From a virus: a stretch of 63,785 nt of DNA. The position numbers and the translations under genes are program-made. This document shows positions 38,901 to 45,320 of the stretch, piece by piece; position 1 is the stretch's first letter, and each line of letters starts with the position of its first letter. The notes under the pieces are model-generated. The model was given only the letters and a program-made list of their open reading frames with translations. It was not told where the DNA came from and did no database searches. The stretch is from IMG/VR virus record IMGVR_UViG_3300032157_000216, positions 1 through 63,785 of that record, one strand, 5' to 3'.

Positions 38901-40364
38901 ACCAAAGCTTGCAATTTCTTGACCGGAAGCATTAGTATTAGATCCATTTGCTGCCCACAATTTAAAGTTAGTGTCAGCGCCTGTACCCATGCTGGCCAGT
39001 TGAGCTGTTTGAGTAAGTGCCGTTGTTGATGACATTGCTAATGTACTGGTAAAGTTCGATGCTGCAATAGAATTTGTAGCTTGCTTCCAGATACGAGCCT
39101 GCCATACATCACCGGCGGTACCAGTAGTTGTAGTAAATGCAACTACAATACCATTACTTAATGTTGTATTACCGGTTGTAATTGGGAGACCTGATGCCAC
39201 AATCGGCCCAGTGTTATATGAGCCAGTTCCATGAGAGAATGTTGTTCCACCTACATCAATCTTAATCCAAATTACATCACCGAGACCACCACCGGTATAA
39301 CCCGATACTGTAAACACTGTAAGATCAAGTGTACTACCAATAATACGAAGCTTAGATAAAGTATTAAAAAATTGTTGAAATTGTAATGTTGTTCCAGTTC
39401 CCGGATTGGCTGTTGAATAATAAATTCCAGATGATTGTGATAATGCTGCACGTAAATCAATACTTGTTCCTAAAAATCTAAGTGATTTACCACCCATCCA
39501 CAATGGAACCCACAAACCATTTGCACCTTGATGATCTGTGAAACGCCATTGAAACATATCCGAAGGTGAATCAGGGTTGTCGTACATCGTGAACTCATAC
39601 ATCGTCTGATCAGATAATGTTTCTGTGACAGAAATACCGGCGCCATCTGTAGAACGAGTAAATGTGAAACCATTAGAAAAACCAATACCAGGATCAGCAA
39701 TTGTCAAGAAGTTATTCTGACCAGCCATACCGGTACCCATTGTTAATGGACCCCTGGTAGATAAAGAACCAAATGGATTCAATGTCATTGTATTTGTGAT
39801 GCCACTGTACCACTTAAAGTTACCATTTGTTGTATCGGAAGCACTAAACCACAAGGCTCCCGATTCAGCACCTATTCCATAATCAACAGCAGTTCCAGAT
39901 AATGTTTCATAAAGAACAAGTTTAGTACCAACACTTCTAGTAGTAAACGTTGGAGCTCCAAGCCCGATAGCATTGAAGTCAATCCAATTCATTGTTGAAC
40001 CATTAAGATTCAATGATGGAACAGTTGTGCTACCAGTAGCGGTAATTGTCTGTGGTCCAGTGAAAGTATTAGAACCAGTTGTAGCTCTATCAGCAAATGA
40101 TAAAATACCTGTACCATCAGTTATAAGAACTTGTCCGCTGAAACCAGTACCTGTTGGAATTGTGAGATTGTTTAATTTAGGAGCTAACCATACGCCGCCA
40201 ATTCGAGTGTTAAGCTTATTCGTTCCGTTATCAAGCCAATAATCTCCATTCTTAATAGTATTTGAACCAACTGGATCAACTGAACCTTGATAGATTGTGG
40301 TACCGGCTTTACCAATCGTGAAGGCTGGTACACTCGTGCCTTTGGCATTGATTGTAACTGACAT
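32970..40364 (-). CDS. Giant tail fibre (2464 aa)
   Basis: At 2464 residues this is the largest gene in the window. It is a long Gly/Thr/Ser beta-repeat fibre with several recurring cassettes: DLTYLPDAWIKKAVKVAST to AMNWYQLLSSNDATS, LINGVSFNGSADIT modules, IIAGQYGGTGVANTG modules, and GAATKQYVDSVAAGL hinges typical of phage fibres. The C-terminus ends TIESAYLWVQTGLGDTGEDF, similar to short caps of tail fibres; no S74 domain is seen. Parts are near-identical to modules of the 27221 fibre. It is the first gene of the minus-strand fibre operon, with a late box and SD GGGAGAAC. Confidence 0.9.
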   Translation of the reverse strand: MSVTINAKGTSVPAFTIGKAGTTIYQGSVDPVGSNTIKNGDYWLDNGTNKLNTRIGGVWLAPKLNNLTIPTGTGFSGQVLITDGTGILSFADRATTGSNTFTGPQTITATGSTTVPSLNLNGSTMNWIDFNAIGLGAPTFTTRSVGTKLVLYETLSGTAVDYGIGAESGALWFSASDTTNGNFKWYSGITNTMTLNPFGSLSTRGPLTMGTGMAGQNNFLTIADPGIGFSNGFTFTRSTDGAGISVTETLSDQTMYEFTMYDNPDSPSDMFQWRFTDHQGANGLWVPLWMGGKSLRFLGTSIDLRAALSQSSGIYYSTANPGTGTTLQFQQFFNTLSKLRIIGSTLDLTVFTVSGYTGGGLGDVIWIKIDVGGTTFSHGTGSYNTGPIVASGLPITTGNTTLSNGIVVAFTTTTGTAGDVWQARIWKQATNSIAASNFTSTLAMSSTTALTQTAQLASMGTGADTNFKLWAANGSNTNASGQEIASFGTRFTGAGTMAAGLSFIRGSSTANEYMDFWSNSGSRGRLDANGDWNLGAGASPTTLFASGPFASVIPKVEVTTGSAAGSYNELMTIRHSNTDATVATRRLGIAFKQSFESDATEGAKGVYLYSESQLAFSNQPDFVVATANTERMRLTYTGNLLVGTTANPNSARFKVGTQGVSNEASEVTTRFNVLNGTAGSTIDISINNSTNNATLQLGSTAGGSFDRQWQVVVGGGNVNGSGAGTGNGEGTFRITETGADRLTIRRGGRVLINTTVDDGIHQLQVAGAINSTFPAYVSSGATNNAGTGGAVLGVKFVASGGALTNYKIATLPISTGGTFDHLVIDGVFDSGWSSLNKTTFRILASNRNALTVQYEKGAPRQSHIDIYTEADGSVSVWAVFDAGSFTSMTLDMHGLGGTAATSIIMFSVPTTGTPTGTLSFSTATATPAYQISNVGRILMGSNNDDLTNKLQVTGTASFSTDVTLGGDITVLGGDLRLRNTGTGAFNFGIRHGGTLTADRTLFFDLLDGSRTFTLAGNLTTGGNVTFSGGGPITLTATGSTSLTLPVSGTVIATKPMGSSLNPYVAHDFTTYILVYETKFVNLSTSTSPPTATGQGYLFGMGGGDVTQRGFELMGTSTDQLWWRSRNTDTWYRGSTTTGTETLSGKTLTSPIINGTVTGTAVASANTPSTLVIRDSSGNFSAGTITASLSGNATSATTATSATTATTLQTGRTFSISGDGTGTSAAFDGSAAATIPLTLATVNSNIGTFGSSTLIPIITVNAKGLITAVTTSSLSVTTVANLAGGVAGSVPYQSAPSTTLFTAAGTTGQSLTSTGTTSPVWTTLDLTYLPDAWIKKAVKVASTAIQPITARTATTLTIGGTSLTYDGVALANGDRVLVKNSTSGTGSGLHDNGIYVVSGIGTSVVFTRVADADTASELGGATVNVDQGTVNGGLTFTNDFKTTSTVGTTAMNWYQLLSSNDATSLNTANKVVQRDGSGNFAAGTITAALSGNATTATTLQTARLINGVSFNGSADITITAANPNALTMNNSGSGAASGTTYTGAAAQTISYNTIGAPSTTGTGASGSWGISVTGSAATLTTARNISASGDATWTVSFNGSTDVSSALTLATVNASPQSDTFRKITVNGKGLTTTTSAVLAADITTALGFTPVNKNGDTMTGLLVLSADPVAALGAATKQYVDSVAAGLAAKASCNTATTATLAVSSGGTVTYANGTAGVGATLTTTGNFNTIGGFATTNGNRILVKDEATQANNGIYVRTSATILTRATDFDNSPSGEVDGGDFTFISSGTLAGTNWVLTTAAPITIGTTGLVFTQLSGPGTFTEGTGIDITGNVISNTGVLSNIAGTGISVSGATGNVTIGNTGVTSAIGTASQIAVSAATGAVTFSLPSAVTISGTMTAGTFSGAGTSLTGTAASLSIGGNATTATTLQTARLINGVSFNGSADITVTANTTNALTMNNGGAGAASGSTFNGSAAQTISYNTIGASPLAGSGSIATVGTITSGTWNGSIIAGQYGGTGVANTGRTITIGGNFTTSGAFTTTLTVGANTNVTLPASGTLVTTTGTGATGSWAISITGTAGTANRLQQVAATDANVDRGVGVTTFVNTTSSVNFPTEFGNTIESRRNSGSSSDAGTFQLHSTTGVDESIYFRKVTGFTTVDTWTNWRIMLHAGNFSTYAAPAAGSSSITTVGTITSGTWNGSIIAGQYGGTGVANTGKTITIGGNLTTTGAFTTNLIVTNNTSVTLPTTGTLATLDGVETLTNKTLTAPQINAGTVGVSATVTAGTNAQGQGALTSDFSIITVNVNNPGGVTLPTATVGRTIALSNRTANPVNVYPASGASIDGRTVNTSISLSAGEAKLFTAGTTTAWYSVSSTEGGFTYSVAVPINPIDGDRWLNDSDGILYTYFNDGSSAQWVEFGKSPVFSVPTTPLFIQDAQPTIESAYLWVQTGLGDTGEDFTFWINIV
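32978..32985 (-). promoter_or_regulatory. Late promoter box within giant fibre 3' end
   Basis: GATAAATA 21 nt upstream of the 32678-32956 start, overlapping the last codons of the giant fibre. Confidence 0.6.
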
Positions 40365-40392
40365 AAGTTCTCCCGTTCAGGTTTTACCCTGT

Positions 40393-40408
40393 CTAGCATT
40401 GATGCTAG
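40393..40408 (-). promoter_or_regulatory. Leader hairpin of giant fibre mRNA
   Basis: CTAGCAT/ATGCTAG with a 2-nt loop in the leader between the late box and the GGGAG ribosome site. Confidence 0.45.
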
Positions 40409-40423
40409 TCATCTCTTATTCAT

Positions 40424-40431
40424 TATTTATC
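40424..40431 (-). promoter_or_regulatory. Late promoter box GATAAATA
   Basis: 60 nt upstream of the giant fibre start; the leader includes a hairpin and GGGAG. Confidence 0.65.
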
Positions 40432-40469
40432 AATAAATAGAATTATTACATTTGTATAAAATCATTTTA

Positions 40470-40477
40470 GATAAATA
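40470..40477 (+). promoter_or_regulatory. Late promoter box GATAAATA (plus)
   Basis: 17 nt before ATG 40495 with AAGGAG between; divergent from the giant fibre promoter. Confidence 0.75.
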
Positions 40478-40494
40478 CATGAATAAGGAGTTAT

Positions 40495-41871
40495 ATGGGT
40501 AGAATTTCACTTTGGAATCCAGTTAAAGGGGCAGATTATTTGTTCGTAGATCAAACTATAGGTGAAAACTTTAGAATTTCTGGAGATGCAGTTTTAGTAC
40601 ATATGTATGAAGGACCAACAACTGATGCACAAGGAAATCCTAATCCAGGTATCGGTTCAATTCAGGATGTTCTTTTTCTTACTAATACCAATCGCATATA
40701 TAATCCAAATGTTATTGAACTAAGAGGTCATCATGAACCACAGGATGTGACTTATGATCTTTCACAGTTTGGTGTATTCTTAAGTTCAGATGTAATTCGT
40801 ATTACATTTCATTATAATGATATGCTCGATGCGTTAGGAAGAAAACTTATTGCTGGAGATGTTTTAGAGTTTCCAAGCATGAGAGATGTTCCAATCTTTG
40901 ATAATGCAGTCGGTATAAATAGATATTACGCTGTTCAAGATGCTCTATATGCTGCCAAAGGATATGGACAAAAATGGTTCCCACACATTTGGTTGGTGAG
41001 AGCAAAACAAATGACTTCGTCCCCAGAATTTTCTCAGATTATTGATCAGGCAGGATCAGGACAAACTGCTGGAGGTGTAGGACAAGGTATTGGTGTAATG
41101 CCACCAGGCTTCACTGATACATCAGATCCAAGTGGTAATCCGGGAATAGGATGTGATCCAAATATTAGAAACTCATTAGACTTATTCTGCGAAATTATTA
41201 AGATTGGTGATGAAGTTGTAGCAGAAGCACAAAGAAATGCTTTCTTTGATCCTAAATTCTTTGAAAGTGCAAATCTTTATATCTATTTGGATCCTAATAC
41301 CGGGGATCCAAATGATCAAACCACATGGTATCCTATAATAGGTAGTAACTATTTTAGTGGAGATGGTGCTCCACCAAACTTATCAACAAACAATCTTCAG
41401 AACTTGGTACCGTCGGGGCCACTTGTTGGTGCTGGTGTTTCTTTTCCAGAAGGAATGACAGATGGACAATACTATTTGAGGCTTGATTATTATCCAGAAA
41501 GATTATTCCAAAAACAAGGTAACTGTTATAAACTTATCGAGGTAAATGTTTTGAAAATATGGACTGCATACAACAGAGTGCTTGATACATTCATTGATAA
41601 CAATAGAGATACTGTTCTGTCTGATGGAACTATTATTCCAGAAAAACAAGCCATATCTCAAGTTATAAAACAAAAAGTTGATTTATATGCAGCAAGAAAA
41701 GTTAAAGTTCTTGCCGATGAAAAGGTACGTTCTGATGAAGCTGAAAGAAGAGCAGCACTTCGAGGGAATAGTTCTAACGAAGGCGCACCGGGCATTCCAC
41801 CGCAAGGAACTCCTATTCCAGGAGTGGGAGATCCCATTATAAATCCTAACGATCCATTCAATAACATATAA
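40495..41871 (+). CDS. Neck/tail-completion protein, gp14-like
   Basis: A 458-residue protein. SLWNPVKGADYLFVDQTIGENF and the segment VRITFHYNDMLDALGRKLIAGDVLEFPSMRDVPIFD resemble the core of T4 gp14 neck proteins (GDLIYFP, EINWVEP) and it lies directly upstream of the gp15 gene as in T4. The C-terminus is charged (KVKVLADEKVRSDEAERR) with a Pro/Gly tail. Identity rests on order and short motifs, so another neck or tail structural protein is possible. AAGGAG lies 7 nt before the ATG. Confidence 0.6.
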   Translation: MGRISLWNPVKGADYLFVDQTIGENFRISGDAVLVHMYEGPTTDAQGNPNPGIGSIQDVLFLTNTNRIYNPNVIELRGHHEPQDVTYDLSQFGVFLSSDVIRITFHYNDMLDALGRKLIAGDVLEFPSMRDVPIFDNAVGINRYYAVQDALYAAKGYGQKWFPHIWLVRAKQMTSSPEFSQIIDQAGSGQTAGGVGQGIGVMPPGFTDTSDPSGNPGIGCDPNIRNSLDLFCEIIKIGDEVVAEAQRNAFFDPKFFESANLYIYLDPNTGDPNDQTTWYPIIGSNYFSGDGAPPNLSTNNLQNLVPSGPLVGAGVSFPEGMTDGQYYLRLDYYPERLFQKQGNCYKLIEVNVLKIWTAYNRVLDTFIDNNRDTVLSDGTIIPEKQAISQVIKQKVDLYAARKVKVLADEKVRSDEAERRAALRGNSSNEGAPGIPPQGTPIPGVGDPIINPNDPFNNI

Positions 41872-42721
41872 GAGGTAGACTTGAATAATCTTTATCTCTT
41901 ACATAGAGAAATTTATATCCTTTAGATATAATTAATCTCTCTTTTATTTTTAGTAATCCAGGACATCTTTTTTCTTGTAAATTTTCTATATACCAAGATT
42001 TTATCTCAATAATATATTCATCATCTAAAATATAATCTGGAGCATAGAAATTATATGGATAATCTTCGGAGGTAAAACACGGAGAATTTTTAATTCTCAA
42101 TAATAGATTGTTTTTTTCACAAAATTCTAAAAAATCTAATTCATAACTTGATTGATAAATTAAATTTGTATCTTTATATTTCTTTTTCTTAAATCTTGTT
42201 TCTTTATTATGTAATCCTAATTCGCTATTTTTAATATATGTTTCTTTTTTCTTTAATTGACAATCTTCAATATAATTTGGATTATTATCTTTAAATCTCT
42301 TACTCCTCTTTTTTTGTTCATTTGAACCAATATATCTTTCCTTAAAATATTTCTTTACACATAGGTCTAATCCAGATTTGTGTTGTTCTTTTGCTTTATC
42401 TGATTGTGATTTTCTATATTCAGCGCTTCTATCAGATTCAAGAAATTCCCTTGATGCTTTTATTCTCTTTTCCTGAAAATCTTTATTATTTAAATTTAAG
42501 TTTCTCATTGTATTTGAACGCAGGTCTTTTGCTGCTGAAGACATTAATGGAGCATTAGGAAATTTTTCTTGATATTCTTTTTTTGTAATATTGTAATTTT
42601 TCTTTAATGTTCTTTCTTGTATAATCTTTCTCTTACTTCCGTCTATTAGACAAACTATTAATTCATAGGTATGGTCAGGAAAATTTATATCTATATCTTT
42701 TGGGTTAGGTCCATTATACAT
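41858..42721 (-). CDS. Homing endonuclease, EDxHD/Vsr-like with NUMOD
   Basis: A 287-residue protein. The N-terminus YELIVCLIDGSKRKIIQERTLK and repeated basic blocks (KKRSKRFKDNNPNYI) are DNA-binding modules; the core is YQSSYELDFLEFCEKNNLLL, FYAPDYILDDEYIIEIKSWY, and a C-terminal KGYKFLYVRDKDYSS, the PD-(D/E)xK-type fold of phage Vsr-like homing endonucleases. It is on the minus strand between the neck and gp15 genes on the plus strand, and its stop overlaps the 3' end of the neck gene by 14 nt. Confidence 0.78.
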   Translation of the reverse strand: MYNGPNPKDIDINFPDHTYELIVCLIDGSKRKIIQERTLKKNYNITKKEYQEKFPNAPLMSSAAKDLRSNTMRNLNLNNKDFQEKRIKASREFLESDRSAEYRKSQSDKAKEQHKSGLDLCVKKYFKERYIGSNEQKKRSKRFKDNNPNYIEDCQLKKKETYIKNSELGLHNKETRFKKKKYKDTNLIYQSSYELDFLEFCEKNNLLLRIKNSPCFTSEDYPYNFYAPDYILDDEYIIEIKSWYIENLQEKRCPGLLKIKERLIISKGYKFLYVRDKDYSSLPLICY

Positions 42722-42754
42722 TTTTTTAGATCGCCTTATTTGTGTATCGTAAAT

Positions 42755-42762
42755 TATTTATC
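42755..42762 (-). promoter_or_regulatory. Late promoter box GATAAATA
   Basis: Upstream of the minus-strand homing endonuclease, 8 nt from the plus-strand box. Confidence 0.65.
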
Positions 42763-42770
42763 ATCAATAA

Positions 42771-42778
42771 GATAAATA
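42771..42778 (+). promoter_or_regulatory. Late promoter box GATAAATA (plus)
   Basis: 33 nt before the gp15 start with AAGGAG in the leader; back-to-back with the minus-strand box. Confidence 0.7.
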
Positions 42779-42811
42779 GTCGTATATTATTGATTAAGGA
42801 GTTTCCATCCA

Positions 42812-44254
42812 ATGGATTTCTTTTATGACGGCCAAATTCGTCGTTATCTCGTCCAATTTCAAAGAATTTTCTCTGATATAAAAATCAGAAATGGCCCCGA
42901 TGCGAATGGACTTTATACAATTCAAAGAGTTCCAATCTTATATGGTGATCCATCTTGGGTTGTAGCACAACTTATCAAAGGCGGTAGTGAAAATACATTA
43001 TTACCATCTCCATTGTTCAGTTATTGGATTGATAGCATTGATATATCTCCAAAGCGTAGACAAGATACTCAATATGTCGGTAAGTTATCCACAGTAGAAA
43101 GAGAGTTTACTGGTAGCGAGTATACCAATCAACCCGGTGTAAGGCAGGATGTAGAAAGATATATGCCTGTTCCATATGATGCGACATTCAAACTTGATCT
43201 ATGGACAACAAACGTAAATACCAAACTCCAAATTGTAGAACAAATTCTAACAATTTTCAATCCATCTGTACAAATTCAACAGAATAGTAATATTCTCGAT
43301 TGGACAAGTATTTTTGAAGTTTGGTTAGAAGGATACACTTGGACTAATCGTTCTATTCCACAGGGCGGGGAAGATGTCCGTGACGTCACAAGTTTCAAGT
43401 TTAAGGTTCCAATTTGGATCAATCCACCTGCTAAACTTAAGAGAAGTGGTCTTATTGCTCAGATTGTTGAAAGAGTTTATAATGTAGCAGATGTTGATTA
43501 TGTTAGGGATCATCTTGATAAAGAATATGACCCATTCTCGTGCTTTGATAACATACCAATACAGATTGTTACCACTGAAGGAAACCATAAGATCTCTGTA
43601 GAGAGAAGTGGCGCTATTGAGAAAATCACATTGCTTAACGAATTTGGGCAGGCGGATCCGCTACTTAGTTGGTTCGACCTCATACAAAAATACGGGCAGA
43701 TTACACCGAATATCACTAAAATTCGGCTAAAACTTGACCCTGATCTTGACGTCACAGACACAGACGTTATAGGCGGCATAGAGCAAGATCCTGATCATCA
43801 AAATGTCTTGTTTTTTACGCCTGATTTAGATACATTACCACCAAATACAATTCTGCCTATTACAGCTATCATTGATCCTGCAGAAGTATGGCCGGGAAAT
43901 GGATTACCATTGGCCGCTTCTGGTCAAAGGTATTTGTTGACTTCTTCGACAAGTGCAGGAGAGGAGCCTGCAATTCCTCCAAATGTTCCCACAAATCCTT
44001 GGGGACAATTTATAATTGCTTATCCAAATGATATTATTGAATATAACGGTATAGGTTGGAGAGTTGTATTTGATTCACAAAATTCTACTGGTGTAAATTA
44101 TGTTATAAATAATGCAAACTCGAGCCAATACCAATTTAATTCTGAAACTCAAGAATGGACATATACCTATTATGGACAATATGGTCCCGGCTATTGGCGC
44201 ATAGATAATATAATACATGCACCAGATGGAACAACAGTTCACAACTACGAATAA
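42812..44254 (+). CDS. 15: Tail sheath stabiliser/terminator gp15
   Basis: A 480-residue protein. The N-terminus MDFFYDGQIRRYLVQFQRIF, then IQRVPILYGDPS, YWIDSIDISPKRRQ, YVPVPYD-type segment and KLDLWTTNVNTKLQIVEQIL match T4 gp15 closely in order and wording (RRY, RVPI-Y, IVEQIL). The protein caps the tail tube and sheath. It is longer than T4 gp15 (272 aa), with a C-terminal extension of Ig/beta character. The Nudix gene overlaps its 3' end. AAGGAG precedes the ATG. Confidence 0.88.
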   Translation: MDFFYDGQIRRYLVQFQRIFSDIKIRNGPDANGLYTIQRVPILYGDPSWVVAQLIKGGSENTLLPSPLFSYWIDSIDISPKRRQDTQYVGKLSTVEREFTGSEYTNQPGVRQDVERYMPVPYDATFKLDLWTTNVNTKLQIVEQILTIFNPSVQIQQNSNILDWTSIFEVWLEGYTWTNRSIPQGGEDVRDVTSFKFKVPIWINPPAKLKRSGLIAQIVERVYNVADVDYVRDHLDKEYDPFSCFDNIPIQIVTTEGNHKISVERSGAIEKITLLNEFGQADPLLSWFDLIQKYGQITPNITKIRLKLDPDLDVTDTDVIGGIEQDPDHQNVLFFTPDLDTLPPNTILPITAIIDPAEVWPGNGLPLAASGQRYLLTSSTSAGEEPAIPPNVPTNPWGQFIIAYPNDIIEYNGIGWRVVFDSQNSTGVNYVINNANSSQYQFNSETQEWTYTYYGQYGPGYWRIDNIIHAPDGTTVHNYE

Positions 44255-44678
44255 GACAGGCGTTGGTACAATCTTTGTTTCAACTAAAACACATCGAATT
44301 CTTTTAAATCTCCGGGCCCCACATAAGACACATTCTATGTGTTGGTCATTGTGGGGTGGAATGATTGAAAATGGAGAACAACCTAAGGATGCATTACTCA
44401 GGGAACTAACTGAAGAAATGGGAAGTGTACCTGATATTGAAAAGATTTATCCTTTTGACGTTTATCAAAGTAGAGATAAACATTTCAAATATTACTCATT
44501 TGTTAGTGTTGTTGAAGATGAATTTATACCAGTGCTAAATTCAGAAAGTTGTGGCTATTGTTGGATTGATCTCGGAGAGTGGCCGAAGCCGATGCATCAA
44601 GGTGCTAAGATAAGTTTCTGTAGTTTGAAATCTATCGAAAAGATTAAACTAATAATCAATCAACATCCTATCTCTTAA
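44217..44678 (+). CDS. Nudix hydrolase
   Basis: A 153-residue protein with an intact Nudix box, GGMIENGEQPKDALLRELTE followed by EMG, at about residues 47-69. It hydrolyses nucleoside-diphosphate-linked compounds; T4-type relatives include NudE-like and RNA-decapping enzymes. Its start lies inside the gp15 gene (38-nt overlap), so it is translated with the late tail gene. Its 3' end overlaps the convergent gene by 11 nt. Confidence 0.9.
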   Translation: MHQMEQQFTTTNKTGVGTIFVSTKTHRILLNLRAPHKTHSMCWSLWGGMIENGEQPKDALLRELTEEMGSVPDIEKIYPFDVYQSRDKHFKYYSFVSVVEDEFIPVLNSESCGYCWIDLGEWPKPMHQGAKISFCSLKSIEKIKLIINQHPIS

Positions 44679-45294
44679 CTTTGTAAACTATTTCAAAATC
44701 TGAACATTGTGCAAACATATCGGGTGTTAGCTTTTTATTAGCCACCACCATCTTTTCAAATTCTACAAAATCAGTTTTATAATTTGGTTCACCCGATAAT
44801 GCAAGACGAACAAGTTCTACACAATTAATTTCTTTATCACTTTTTAAATCAAATAGATTATCATATGGACGACCAAAATATGTTTTCGATCTGTCAAGTG
44901 CTGCGGTCCATTCATCAATTGTCATACTCTTCGGTTTAATAAGTGCAACAGCATCTACAGCACCAAATACCTCTTCAAAATTTGAATAACGAACGCCGGT
45001 TCCTACAGCTTCAATAAAACGATAATCATCATCTGTCTTAACAGTATCTTCGAGATTCATAAGTACATGACTATAAAATCCCCATTTCTGAGTTAAAAGA
45101 AAATTACCCAATACAATAAAAAATGTTGTCGCATAATTACTCTTTCGAGTTGCTATAACATAATAATCTTTTGCAAGTCGTTCCTTAAGAGCAATTTTAT
45201 CTTCTGGAGATATTGGGTGTTTTTGTTCCCAATGAAATTTAGTTAATAATTTAATAAACCAAATCTGTACTTTTTGAAAAAATGTATATTGCAT
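44668..45294 (-). CDS. YiiX/C92-like permuted papain-fold hydrolase
   Basis: A 208-residue protein. TQKWGFYSHVLMNLED carries the His and INCVELVRLAL the Cys in the permuted order of YiiX/YebB (C92, NlpC/P60-related) hydrolases, with RPYDNLFDLKSDKE just before the Cys as in that family. GGAGG precedes the ATG. Such enzymes act on amide or peptide bonds, sometimes cell wall or lipid-linked. It lies between the fibre cluster and the tail-completion genes. Confidence 0.75.
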   Translation of the reverse strand: MQYTFFQKVQIWFIKLLTKFHWEQKHPISPEDKIALKERLAKDYYVIATRKSNYATTFFIVLGNFLLTQKWGFYSHVLMNLEDTVKTDDDYRFIEAVGTGVRYSNFEEVFGAVDAVALIKPKSMTIDEWTAALDRSKTYFGRPYDNLFDLKSDKEINCVELVRLALSGEPNYKTDFVEFEKMVVANKKLTPDMFAQCSDFEIVYKVKR

Positions 45295-45320
45295 GATATA
45301 CCTCCAGTGTTTTTATGCCT

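Noticed and set aside
27300-40000. Many long plus-strand ORFs across the fibre genes
   Set aside because: They lie antisense to strong minus-strand fibre frames, have Val/Pro-rich nonsense composition, lack ribosome sites and arise from the repeated codons of the fibres.
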